Source: Ramlibacter alkalitolerans (GTDB lineage: Bacteria; Pseudomonadota; Gammaproteobacteria; Burkholderiales; Burkholderiaceae_C). Taken from it: 64,000 nt of DNA. This document shows positions 1-8,810 of the stretch, piece after piece. The position numbers were made by a program, and so were the translations under genes. The stretch lies in NCBI RefSeq assembly GCF_016722765.1, contig NZ_JAEQND010000001.1, positions 517,501 through 581,500 on the forward strand, written 5' to 3'. Numbering within the stretch: the stretch's first letter is position 1; each line of letters starts with the position of its first letter. The notes beneath the pieces are model-generated. The model was not told where the DNA came from, ran no database searches, and was given only the letters and a program-made list of their open reading frames with translations.

Positions 1-560
1 CGCCCGACCAGCCCGTATTCGATGGCTTCCTCCGCGCTGAGCCAGCGATCGCGCTCGATGTCTTCCAGCACCTTGTCCAGCGGACGGCCCGTTTCGCGCG
101 CGATCGTGCCCGCGATGCGTTCGCGCGCCTTGATGATCTCCTGCGCGTGGATCGCGATGTCGCTCGCCGGCCCGCCGGCGCCGCCCGAGGGCTGGTGGAT
201 CAGGAAACGCGTGTTGGGCGTGCAGAAGCGCCGCTCCCGGGGCACCGCCAGGTACAGGTGCGTGGCCGCACTGCCCACCCACCCTGTGCCTATCATGTTC
301 ACCGGCGCCGTGATGAAGCGGATGATGTCGTGGATGGCGTCCCCCGATTCCAGGTGGCCGCCCGGCGAGCTCACCAGCATGTCGATGGGCGCCGCCGAAT
401 CGGCATCGAGCGCGACCAGCCGGCGCGCGATGTCGCTCGCGCTCTGGTCGCTGATGGCGCCGAACAGCAGCACCGTGCGCGACTTGAAGGCCTTTTCTTC
501 CAGGAAGGCATTGCGCGGTTCCGCCGTTGCGGCCGGGGTTTCGGGATCGGGATGTTCCAT
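1..560 (-). CDS. ClpP-family serine protease (3' end beyond window)
   Basis: The first 186 residues are visible and the gene runs off the left edge. The protein is a ClpP-type peptidase, the proteolytic barrel subunit that works with a Clp ATPase in the cytoplasm. The catalytic triad looks intact: Ser in a GWVGSAAT context, His 25 residues later in LIHQPSGG, and Asp in the ERDRWLSAEEAIEYG segment, all placed as in E. coli ClpP. The start at 558-560 is backed by a strong AGGAGG at 568-573. No clpX or tig gene lies on the visible side, so this may be a stand-alone ClpP paralogue rather than the housekeeping clpP (inference). It is divergent from the DUF1439 gene across a 77-bp gap. Confidence 0.9.
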   Translation of the reverse strand, partial: MEHPDPETPAATAEPRNAFLEEKAFKSRTVLLFGAISDQSASDIARRLVALDADSAAPIDMLVSSPGGHLESGDAIHDIIRFITAPVNMIGTGWVGSAATHLYLAVPRERRFCTPNTRFLIHQPSGGAGGPASDIAIHAQEIIKARERIAGTIARETGRPLDKVLEDIERDRWLSAEEAIEYGLVG

Positions 561-637
561 GGGGCTTCCTCCTGAGGCTGCCAATGATGCAGGAAGCGGC
601 GCCGCCCGGGTGCGCCGCGGGGCGGCACAATCGCGCC

Positions 638-1195
638 ATGCGTAGCCTCCACCCCCGAGCGCGCTGGCTCCTCCTCGCCTGGCTGTGGCTGCTGCTGCTG
701 GCCGGCTGCGCCAGCGGGCCGCGGACCGTCGACGTCTCGCGCCAGCAGCTGCAGGCGGCGCTGGAGCGCCGCTTCCCCCACGAGTCGCGGCCCGCCGCCG
801 GCCTGCTGGTGCTCAAGGTGGGCGTCCCGCGACTGGAGCTGCTGCCGCAGGCGAACCGCGTGCGGCTCGATTTCAGGCTGGAAGTCTCCGACCGCATCCT
901 GCGCAGCGCGTACCAGGGCGAGCTGGCGGTGAGCTTCGGGCTGCGCTGGGAACCCTCGGATGCGAGCCTGCGCGCCACCAGCGTGCGGGTCGAGCAGGTC
1001 GGGCTGCCGGAGCTGCCGGCAGCCTTGCGCGTGCCGCTGCAGGGGGCCCTGGCGCCGGTCGCCGAGAACCTGCTGGAAGACACCGTGCTGCACACCTTCC
1101 GCCCCGAGGAGCTTGCCCGCGCCCGCGGCTGGACGCCCGGCGCGATCCAGGTCACCCCCGCCGGCCTGCGCATCGAGTTCCTGCCGCCTGCGTAA
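638..1195 (+). CDS. DUF1439 family lipoprotein
   Basis: A protein of 185 residues. It opens with a basic/hydrophobic signal peptide ending in a lipobox (LLLAGC), so it should be lipidated and held in the envelope. The body resembles DUF1439 (YceB-like) lipoproteins: a single compact domain with alternating hydrophobic strands and no catalytic motif that I can see. The family has no settled biochemical role. The ATG at 638 is chosen because it begins exactly at the signal peptide; upstream in-frame codons would add a non-signal extension. It is divergent from the ClpP gene and convergent with the histidine kinase, with 15 bp between the stops. Confidence 0.8.
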   Translation: MRSLHPRARWLLLAWLWLLLLAGCASGPRTVDVSRQQLQAALERRFPHESRPAAGLLVLKVGVPRLELLPQANRVRLDFRLEVSDRILRSAYQGELAVSFGLRWEPSDASLRATSVRVEQVGLPELPAALRVPLQGALAPVAENLLEDTVLHTFRPEELARARGWTPGAIQVTPAGLRIEFLPPA

Positions 1196-1210
1196 GGCGC
1201 GGTGCTCCGT

Positions 1211-2689
1211 TCAGGGGGTCGGCGCGACCAGGTTGAAGCGCAGGCGCACCTGCGTGGCCGCCCCGCGGCTGCTGGAAAGCGAGACGAAGCCGCCGAAGCG
1301 CTGCATGGCGCGGTTCAACATCGGCAGTCCGGCACCGAAGCCGGGCCGCCTGGTCGCCGGCAGCACGTGCCCGTCCGGCCGGCGCGAGCCGCTGTCGCTC
1401 ACCAGCAGGTCGAGCCCCTGGGCGCCTTCGGCGCGGCGCAGCTCGATGCGCAGTTCGCCGCCGCCCGGCATGTTCTCCACCGCATTGGAGATTACGCTGT
1501 GCAGCGCCTGCCGCGCCAGGGCGGTGTTGCCCTGCACGCGGGACTGGCACAGCCGGTTGCGCTGCCAGTGCAGCGCGATGCCGGTCCGCTCGAAGGTGGG
1601 CTGGAAGGACAGCAGCACGGCCTCGAGGACGCCGCACAGGTCGACCGGCTCGCGGTCACCCGCCGCGGGATGCGAATACAGCAGCAGTTCGTGCACCCAT
1701 TGCGACAGGAAGTCGACCTGGGTGACGATGTCCTGCGCGTGCTTGCGCACGCAGCCGTCGTCGCTGCAGGCGGCCAGTTCCGCGCTGGAGCGCACGCTCC
1801 CCAGGGGGTTGCGCAGGCTGTGCGCCAAGGCGCGCGCCATCTCGCCCGCGAACACCTGCGTCTGCGCCTCCACCAGCTGCCTTTGCTGCTGCTGCAGCAC
1901 CCGCGAGGCGCGCCGCACGATCCCGAACAGCCCCAGGTAGATCACGATGCCGCCGCCGAGCGTCGTCCACCACACGAGGCTCTGGCCCGCGCGGATGGAT
2001 TCCATCAGCGTGCCCGGTTCCTTGTACACCTCGACCACCGCGAGCACCTTGCCGCCCGGGCCGACGAGGGGCACGTAGTTCTCGATGAAGAACTCCCGCG
2101 GCTCCACCACGAAGCGCTGCTCCGGCCGGGGGGCCATATGGGCCGGGTGGTGCAGCGCGACGTCCGAGTGCATGCGGAACGCCTGCTTCAGTTCCTCGTT
2201 GCCCCGGACCACCTCGCCCACCAGGCTGCCGTTGCTGGACCAGACGATCCGCCCGTCGCGGGAATACACGTTCACCAGCAGCGCGTCCGGCAGCGCCTCG
2301 AGGTGCTCGTAGATGTGGGCGCGTGCGTGGGCCACGTCCTGCGGCGCAAGGCCGGCGGGGGCGCTGTCCACCCGCGGGTCGAGGAAGGGCACCAGGCTGC
2401 GGGCACCGATCTGCGCCGCATCCACCGCGAGGCAGTTGGCGATGAACTGCGCGGTGAGCAGCCCATCGCGCTCGAGGGCCTGGCGGGTGACGAAGTTCGA
2501 CACCACGGCGCCGGTCAGCGCCGCCACCGGGATCAGCGCCAGCAGGCTGACGATGGAGAACCAGCGCAGCAGGTCGAAGCCGAGCACCATCGGCGGCCGG
2601 CCCGTGCCACGGGCCCCGCCGATGGGCGCGGCCCCGGCGGCCGGCGACGTGCGGGCGCCCAGCGCCACGCCGGTGTCGCGTACGGCCAT
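1211..2689 (-). CDS. membrane sensor histidine kinase
   Basis: A protein of about 492 residues from the ATG at 2687-2689. Layout: one transmembrane helix near residues 40-62 (LLRWFSIVSLLALIPVAALT), a periplasmic sensor domain of about 190 residues, a second helix (VWWTTLGGGIVIYLGLFGIV), then a cytoplasmic dimerisation domain with the H-box ALAHSLRNPLGS (phospho-acceptor His290). The HATPase domain shows the N-box (NAVENM), a VSDSG G1-like motif and GFGAGL. The start is uncertain: a GTG at 2707 and an ATG at 2782 are in frame, and none has a clear ribosome site. No response regulator lies beside it, so it is an orphan kinase here. It sits downstream of fghA on the same strand, but a gap of up to 174 bp argues for its own promoter. 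Confidence 0.85.
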   Translation of the reverse strand: MAVRDTGVALGARTSPAAGAAPIGGARGTGRPPMVLGFDLLRWFSIVSLLALIPVAALTGAVVSNFVTRQALERDGLLTAQFIANCLAVDAAQIGARSLVPFLDPRVDSAPAGLAPQDVAHARAHIYEHLEALPDALLVNVYSRDGRIVWSSNGSLVGEVVRGNEELKQAFRMHSDVALHHPAHMAPRPEQRFVVEPREFFIENYVPLVGPGGKVLAVVEVYKEPGTLMESIRAGQSLVWWTTLGGGIVIYLGLFGIVRRASRVLQQQQRQLVEAQTQVFAGEMARALAHSLRNPLGSVRSSAELAACSDDGCVRKHAQDIVTQVDFLSQWVHELLLYSHPAAGDREPVDLCGVLEAVLLSFQPTFERTGIALHWQRNRLCQSRVQGNTALARQALHSVISNAVENMPGGGELRIELRRAEGAQGLDLLVSDSGSRRPDGHVLPATRRPGFGAGLPMLNRAMQRFGGFVSLSSSRGAATQVRLRFNLVAPTP

Positions 2690-2863
2690 ACCCGCGAACT
2701 GCTTCACGCTGCGTCCCCGCTGCCTTTCCAAGCCGCCATCGGCTCGCCCGCTCGCCCTCGCATGTGCAAGGGTCGCTGGCATCTTGCGGCCTTGCGCGCG
2801 GGCGCGCAATCGGCAGTTGTGCGATCGTGCCCGAAAGTGTCCGAAAAGTCCGTACGGCCGGGG

Positions 2864-3709
2864 TCAGGCGCAGAGGGTGCGGGCGTGGTGCTCGATGTGG
2901 TCCGCGATGAAGCTCGCGATGAAGAAGTAGCCGTGGTCGTAGCCCGCATGCCGCCGCAGCTCCAGCGGCTGGCCGCTGGCGGCGCAGGCCGCCTCCAGCC
3001 GCTCGGGCCGCAACTGGCTGGCCAGGAACTGGTCTTCCAGGCCCTGGTCCACCAGCAGCGCGGGAGCGCGCGCGCCGCCCTCGATCAGGCGCACGGCATC
3101 GTGCCGGGCCCAGGCGTCCGCGTCTTCGCCCAGGTAACCGAGGAAGGCCTTGCGGCCCCAGGCAACTTCGGTCGGCGCGCAGATCGGCGCCAGGGCGGAG
3201 ACGCTCGAAAAACGCCCCGGGTGCCGGAGTGCCAGCGTCAGCGCCCCGTGGCCGCCCATCGAATGACCGAGGATGCCGGCGCGGTCGCCGCGCACCGGAA
3301 ATTGCGCCTGCAGCAACGGGGACAACTCGCGCATGAGCCAGCTTTCCATGCGCCAGCGCCCGGCATACGGCTCGCGCGTGGCGTCCAGGTAGAAGCCGGC
3401 GGCCGTGCCGAAATCCCAGTCGGCATCGGCTTCGCCCACTCCCGTGTTGCGCGGGCTGGTGTCGGGCGTGACGAGCACCAGGCCGTGGCGCGCGGCATGC
3501 TGCTGCGCGCCGGCCTTGATGGCGAAGGTCTGTTCGTTGCAGGTCAGGCCGGCCAGGCAGTAGAGCACCGGGCGTGGACCCTTGGCGGCCTGCGGGGGCA
3601 CGTAGACGCCGAAGCGCATGGGCAGGCCGACTTCGCGCGAGGCGTGCTCGTAGAAGCCCTGCATGCCGTCGAAGCAGCGGTGTTCCTCCAGGGTGGTGAT
3701 GCCGTCCAT
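2864..3709 (-). CDS. fghA: S-formylglutathione hydrolase
   Basis: A 281-residue cytoplasmic alpha/beta-hydrolase that splits S-formylglutathione into formate and glutathione, the second step of glutathione-dependent formaldehyde detoxification. The nucleophile elbow is GHSMGG (Ser150). Asp226 (in LEDQ) and His259 (in GYDHGYFF) complete the triad. The conserved LAGLTCNEQTF and TSPRNTGVG segments of the esterase D/FghA family are present and the length is normal. The ATG at 3709 lies 1 bp after the adhC stop, so the two genes are co-transcribed and probably translationally coupled, as in many proteobacteria. Confidence 0.97.
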   Translation of the reverse strand: MDGITTLEEHRCFDGMQGFYEHASREVGLPMRFGVYVPPQAAKGPRPVLYCLAGLTCNEQTFAIKAGAQQHAARHGLVLVTPDTSPRNTGVGEADADWDFGTAAGFYLDATREPYAGRWRMESWLMRELSPLLQAQFPVRGDRAGILGHSMGGHGALTLALRHPGRFSSVSALAPICAPTEVAWGRKAFLGYLGEDADAWARHDAVRLIEGGARAPALLVDQGLEDQFLASQLRPERLEAACAASGQPLELRRHAGYDHGYFFIASFIADHIEHHARTLCA

Positions 3710-3710
3710 G

Positions 3711-4817
<1,107 letters not shown>

Positions 4818-4915
4818 GGCGGTCCTTGCGTGTCTCGGATGGGAACGAGCGCGAAGCTTGGCAGCTTTCGGCGGCGCGCGGGGGCCGCCGCAGCACGGCC
4901 GTACCGGCACGCGGC

Positions 4916-4929
4916 TTGAGAAGGGTCAA
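4916..4929. promoter_or_regulatory. Fnr/Anr-type box
   Basis: TTGAG-AAGG-GTCAA fits the Fnr consensus TTGAT-N4-ATCAA at 8 of 10 defined positions and keeps the symmetric TTGA/TCAA core. It lies 58 bp before the fnr start codon and 98 bp before the adhC start codon. Autoregulation of fnr is the simplest reading; an effect on adhC is possible. Confidence 0.5.
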
Positions 4930-4987
4930 GGCTTGCGGCGCTGGCCGGCGTACGCTGGGAGCGCAGTCGTTCATCAGGGAAGGGGTC

Positions 4988-5788
4988 ATGGATCTGCGCA
5001 GCGCGAACACTCCAGCCGCGGACGGAACCTGCGGCTGCGCGCCGCTGCGGCAGCTTGCGACGGACGGCCCGCCGCCAGGCTCCGGCGCGACGGCGCCATG
5101 CGTCGCCTGCCCGGCCAGCAGGCACTGCCTGCCCGCGGGCCTGGGCGATCGCGATGCGCGCTGCCTCGGCCGCCTGACCATCGCGCGGCGCCGGGTGCGC
5201 AAGGGCCACGCCATCTTCCGCGAGAACGAGCACTTCCTGTTCCTGTATGCCGTGCGCTTCGGCATCTTCAAGTCCACGCTGACGCTGGACGCGGGCGCCG
5301 AGCAGATCACCGGCTTCCACCTGCCCGGCGACGTGATCGGCTTCGACGCCACGCCCTCGGGCCGCCACCCCACCACGGCGCGGGCGCTGGAGGACGCCGA
5401 GGTCTGCGTGCTGCCCTACGGCCAGCTCACCGACGCCTGCGCCGGCCAGCGCGATCTGCTGATGCGGGTGCTCCGGCTGGCCGGCGCGGAGCTGGAGCGC
5501 GATCACCGGCTGCTCGCCCTGATCGTCCACACCCATTCCGAGCAGCGCGTGGCCGCCTTCCTGGTCGGCCTGTCCGACCGGCTGCGCGAGCGGGGCTTCT
5601 CGCCCAGCGATTTCCTGCTGCGCATGACGCGGGCGGAGATCGGCAGCTACCTCGGCACCACGCTGGAGACGGTGAGCCGCAGCCTGTCGGCCTTCGCGCG
5701 GCGCGGCTTCATCACGGTGCACCGGCGCGAGATCCACCTGGTGAACATCGAGGCGCTGCGCGCGGAGTTCGAAGCCAAGGACGTCTGA
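4988..5788 (+). CDS. fnr: Fnr-type oxygen-sensing CRP/FNR regulator
   Basis: A 266-residue regulator of the oxygen-sensing Fnr class. Cys38-X2-Cys41-X5-Cys47 (CVACPASRHC) plus Cys140 (ALEDAEVC) match the four ligands of the Fnr [4Fe-4S] cluster. A cyclic-nucleotide-binding-like beta-roll spans about residues 60-150, followed by the dimer helix. The C-terminal helix-turn-helix TRAEIGSYLGTTLETVSRSL is nearly identical in pattern to E. coli Fnr, including the E-S-R-type recognition residues, so it should bind TTGAT-N4-ATCAA-like sites. The ATG at 4988 follows a GGGAAGGGG ribosome site. It is convergent with the acyl-CoA synthetase, with 9 bp between stops. Confidence 0.95.
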   Translation: MDLRSANTPAADGTCGCAPLRQLATDGPPPGSGATAPCVACPASRHCLPAGLGDRDARCLGRLTIARRRVRKGHAIFRENEHFLFLYAVRFGIFKSTLTLDAGAEQITGFHLPGDVIGFDATPSGRHPTTARALEDAEVCVLPYGQLTDACAGQRDLLMRVLRLAGAELERDHRLLALIVHTHSEQRVAAFLVGLSDRLRERGFSPSDFLLRMTRAEIGSYLGTTLETVSRSLSAFARRGFITVHRREIHLVNIEALRAEFEAKDV

Positions 5789-5797
5789 CGCCGACCG

Positions 5798-7951
5798 TCA
5801 GGCGAGCGCCAGCCGCGCCGAGGCATCCGCATCCGGCGGGCGCACGCGGATGCGCGCATCCAGCGCCACCACGCCCTCGGCGTCGGCCAGCAGCGGGTTC
5901 ACGTCCAGTTCCACGATGGACGACAGGTCGCAGGCCAGCTGCGAGACGCGCAGCAGGGCATCGAACACGGCGGCCTGGTTCACGCCGGGCGCGCCACGGA
6001 AGCCGGCCAGCGTGCGGCCGATGCGGGTGCGGGCCACCAGTTGCTGCGCCAGCGCCAGGTCCAGCGGCGGCAGTTCGAGCGCGCTGTCGTGGTGCAGTTC
6101 GACCGCCGTCCCGCCTTCGCCGAACAGCAGCACCGGGCCGAACACCGGATCCGCCTGCACACCGAGAATCAGCTCGCGGCTCCCCCGGCGCTGCAGCATG
6201 CGCTGCACGGTGAAGCCGGCAACGTGCGCCTGCGGCGCTGTCACCGCCAGCCTCTGCCGCATGGCGACCATCGCCCGGCGCAGTTCGTCGCTCGAACCGA
6301 TGTTCAGCGCGACCCCACCCACATCCGACTTGTGCTGCAGCTGCGGCGAGACGACCTTCAGCGCCACCGGCCAGCCCAGGGCCTCGGCCGCTTCCACGGC
6401 CTCCTGCGCATCGCGGGCCCGCAGCGTGGACACCGTGGGAATGCCGTAGGCCTGCAGCACCTCCTTGGCGGCCGCCTCGTCCAGCCACTCGCTGCCGGCG
6501 TGCAGCGCCTGCTGCACCACCGCCGCGGCCGCTTCGCGGTCCACCCGCAGGTCGGCGGCGGCCGCAGGCGGCTGCAGCAGCAGCTGCTGGTTGCGGTGGT
6601 AGTCGGCCAGCTGCATCCACGCCGCGACGCCGTGCTCCGGCGTGCCGTGGCAGGGGAAGCCGGCGTCCGCCGCCAGGCGCCGTGCCGCCAGCACGCTGCT
6701 GCCCCCGAGCCAGCAGGCGAGCACCGCCTTGCCGGCGCGTCGCAGCAGCGGCAGGCAGGCCCGCGCGATGTCCTCGGCCGGCACGACCGCCGTCGGTGCG
6801 TGCAGGAACAGGATGCCGTCGACTTCGGGCGCGGCCAGCAGGATGCGCAGGGCGTCCACGTAGCGCTGCACGGGCGCGTCGCCGACGATGTCGACCGGGT
6901 TGCCGTGCGACCAGTTCGCCGGCAGCGCCGCGTCCAGCGCCTGCAGCGTCGCCTCGCCCAGCGCGGCCAGTCGCCCGCCCGCCAGCGCCAGCGCGTCGGC
7001 CGCCAGCACGCCGGCGCCGCCGCCGTTGGTGAGCACGACGAGACGTTCGCCCTGCCACCGGGGCGGGTGCGACAGCGTCGCTGCGGCATCGAACAGCGCT
7101 TCCAGCGTGGCCACGCGCAGCATGCCGGCGCGGCGGACGGCGGCGTCGAACACCGCATCCGACCCCGCCATCGCACCGGTGTGCGATGCCGCCGCGCGGG
7201 CGCCTTCGGGCGCGCGGCCGCCTTTCACCACGATGACCGGCTTGCTGCGCGCCGCACTGCGGGCCGCCGCCATGAACTTGCGCGCGTGCGTCACCGATTC
7301 CATGTACAGCAGGATCGCGCGCGTTCCGCCGTCGCCGGCCAGTTCCACGAGCACGTCGCCGAAGTCCACGTCCGCGCCGTCCCCCAGCGAGATGAAGTGC
7401 GAGAAACCGATGCCTTGCGCATTCGCCCAGTCCAGCATCGCGGTGGCCAGTGCGCCCGATTGCGTGGCGAAGGCGATCGCCCCCGGCAGCGCCTGGCCCG
7501 GGGCGAAGCTCGCATTCAGCCGGCTGCGCGGCACCAGCAAGCCGATGCAGTTGGGGCCGAGGATGCGCAGCCGCCCTGCCGGGCCGGCGGCAGCGAGCAT
7601 CGCCTGTTCCAGGCTGCGGCCGTCCGGGCCGGGCTGCCGCAAGCCGGCCGAGAGCACGACGGCCGCGCGGGTTCCGAGCGCCGCGAGCGCCCCGATCACC
7701 TGCGGCACCGACGGGGCGGGCGTGGCGACCACGGCCAGCTCGGGCGCCTCGGGCAGCGCGGCGACGCCGGCGTGCACCTGCAGGCCCTCGAACTCACCCT
7801 CCTGCCGGTCCACCAGCCACAGCCGGCCGCGGAAGCCGCCCTGCCGCAGGTTGCGCAGCACGAGCGCGCCCAGGTTGTCCGCGCGGGCCGAGATGCCGAC
7901 GATGGCCACCGAACGCGGTGCGAACAGCGATCCGAGCTGGCGCAGGCTCAT
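5798..7951 (-). CDS. acetate--CoA ligase (ADP-forming) family protein
   Basis: A 717-residue single-chain NDP-forming acyl-CoA synthetase, which converts acyl-CoA + ADP + Pi to acid + CoA + ATP or the reverse. Order: CoA-binding Rossmann domain (about 1-130, opening FAPRSVAIVGIS), succinyl-CoA-ligase-like domain (about 150-290) with the phospho-histidine motif ASHTGAMAGSD (His257), a linker domain, and a C-terminal ATP-grasp domain (about 490-700, WPVALKVVSPQLQHKSDVGGV). No GNAT acetyltransferase domain is attached, unlike Pat-type relatives. The ATG at 7951 is chosen because it starts at the CoA-binding domain; a TTG at 8011 is in frame but unlikely. A short leader frame ends on this start codon. 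Confidence 0.9.
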   Translation of the reverse strand: MSLRQLGSLFAPRSVAIVGISARADNLGALVLRNLRQGGFRGRLWLVDRQEGEFEGLQVHAGVAALPEAPELAVVATPAPSVPQVIGALAALGTRAAVVLSAGLRQPGPDGRSLEQAMLAAAGPAGRLRILGPNCIGLLVPRSRLNASFAPGQALPGAIAFATQSGALATAMLDWANAQGIGFSHFISLGDGADVDFGDVLVELAGDGGTRAILLYMESVTHARKFMAAARSAARSKPVIVVKGGRAPEGARAAASHTGAMAGSDAVFDAAVRRAGMLRVATLEALFDAAATLSHPPRWQGERLVVLTNGGGAGVLAADALALAGGRLAALGEATLQALDAALPANWSHGNPVDIVGDAPVQRYVDALRILLAAPEVDGILFLHAPTAVVPAEDIARACLPLLRRAGKAVLACWLGGSSVLAARRLAADAGFPCHGTPEHGVAAWMQLADYHRNQQLLLQPPAAAADLRVDREAAAAVVQQALHAGSEWLDEAAAKEVLQAYGIPTVSTLRARDAQEAVEAAEALGWPVALKVVSPQLQHKSDVGGVALNIGSSDELRRAMVAMRQRLAVTAPQAHVAGFTVQRMLQRRGSRELILGVQADPVFGPVLLFGEGGTAVELHHDSALELPPLDLALAQQLVARTRIGRTLAGFRGAPGVNQAAVFDALLRVSQLACDLSSIVELDVNPLLADAEGVVALDARIRVRPPDADASARLALA

Positions 7952-7986
7952 GGCGAACCGGCGTTCCCGGGGGCGCAAGGGCCCAT
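7948..7986 (-). promoter_or_regulatory. possible 12-codon leader frame coupled to the acyl-CoA synthetase
   Basis: An ATG at 7984-7986 sits 6 bases after a good AGGAG ribosome site and opens a 12-residue frame (MGPCAPGNAGSP). Its TGA overlaps the synthetase ATG in an ATGA junction. The synthetase ATG has no clear ribosome site of its own, so translation may be coupled through this leader. The frame is short and could be chance. Confidence 0.3.
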
Positions 7987-8127
7987 GGCGAACTCCTGGC
8001 GATGCAGACAAATCAAGTTAGGCGCCAGCGGGGAGCGCACCTTGCTGCGCATCAAGTTCGCCGCCGCCACGCCGCGCAAGAGCGGCTCGACAGACCCATC
8101 CGGGTCCGCGGTCCGCAGCGGCCCTTC

Positions 8128-8164
8128 TGCTTAAGCAATTCCTCCAGACCATTGCCTTAGGCAA
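8128..8164. promoter_or_regulatory. pair of related palindromes in a divergent promoter region
   Basis: TGCTTAAGCA (8128-8137) is a perfect palindrome, and TTGCCTTAGGCAA (8152-8164) is an inverted repeat with one central mismatch. Both follow a TGC-TTA-GCA pattern and their centres are about 25 bp apart. They lie in the 316-bp gap between the divergent acyl-CoA synthetase and the ribosome-hibernation-like gene, in a locally AT-richer patch. A regulator operator is likely; the regulator is unknown. The rest of the gap shows only a direct repeat ATCAAGTT (8012 and 8051). Confidence 0.35.
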
Positions 8165-8267
8165 CTGAATGGCCGGCCGCGGGCACGGCCTTGCGTTATG
8201 TCATGGGGCGCTGAGGGTGCGCGATGCATCGTCGTCCGTGCTGAGCAGTCCGAGGAGAACAGAGTCC

Positions 8268-8633
8268 ATGCCGAGCCACCCGGTCCGCATCGAATTCGCG
8301 GGGATGCCGCCGTCGGAGGTCCTGGATGCGTCCGCGCGGCGCCGCATGCGCGGCATCGAGGCCGCGCACCACAGCGTGCTGTCGTGGTCCGCCCGCATCG
8401 AGGCGCCGCCACCGGGCGGGCAGGAGGACCGGTTCGCGGCCGTGGTGCGGGCGCATGTCAGCGGCGGCCGCACCCTGAGCGGCGACGCCCATGGCCACGA
8501 CGCGCTCGCGGCCCTGCGGCTGGCGTTCAACGCGCTGGAGCTGCACCTGGAAGCCGACCAGGCGAGCGCCCGCGCCCGGGCCGCCGCGTGGCTGGCGGCG
8601 GTGCGCAGCCGCATGCGGGGCTGGCCCGAGTGA
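8268..8633 (+). CDS. HPF/RaiA-like ribosome-associated protein
   Basis: A 121-residue protein that resembles the short HPF/RaiA (sigma-54 modulation) family, which binds the 30S subunit and silences ribosomes in stress. It opens VRIEFAGMPPSEVLDASARR, has the central strands ARIEAPPP and AAVVRAHVSGG, and the typical HDALAALRLAFNALELHLE helix. The ATG at 8268 follows GAGGAGAACAGAGTCC, a good ribosome site. The helix and strand order supports the family, but several basic residues of the canonical proteins are missing, so ribosome binding is an inference. Single-gene unit, divergent from the acyl-CoA synthetase. Confidence 0.6.
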   Translation: MPSHPVRIEFAGMPPSEVLDASARRRMRGIEAAHHSVLSWSARIEAPPPGGQEDRFAAVVRAHVSGGRTLSGDAHGHDALAALRLAFNALELHLEADQASARARAAAWLAAVRSRMRGWPE

Positions 8634-8754
8634 GGCGGCGCCGTCCCCGGCGGGCGGATGCCTTGCGCCCCCGGGGGACCCAGCAGAGTCACGCCAGGCT
8701 CCTTGCGGATGGGCAGGCCGCCGCTCGTCCGCCGGCGGCGCCGCGGCCCCTGTA

Positions 8755-8774
8755 TATCGCAATGCGATTTATAT
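8755..8774. promoter_or_regulatory. palindromic operator, copy 1 (upstream of the GH15-ACIII-caa3 operon)
   Basis: TATCGCAATGCGATTTATAT contains the perfect inverted repeat ATCGCA-A-TGCGAT (8756-8768) followed by a TATA-rich stretch. It lies 36 bp before the GH15 start codon. The same 20-mer with one change is found at 29189-29208 between the pyruvate-oxidase-like gene and marR. Its place close to the start and its AT-rich flank suit an operator overlapping the promoter. Confidence 0.6.
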
Positions 8775-8810
8775 TGGCGCCTCGGTTTTGCCCCTTGCAC
8801 CGGCTGTTCC

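Noticed and set aside
228-330. Apparent loss of the ClpP catalytic serine (AAT instead of AAS)
   Set aside because: Ungapped alignment from the conserved RRF backwards puts the Ser of VGSAAT at the catalytic position, exactly 25 residues before the His, as in E. coli ClpP.
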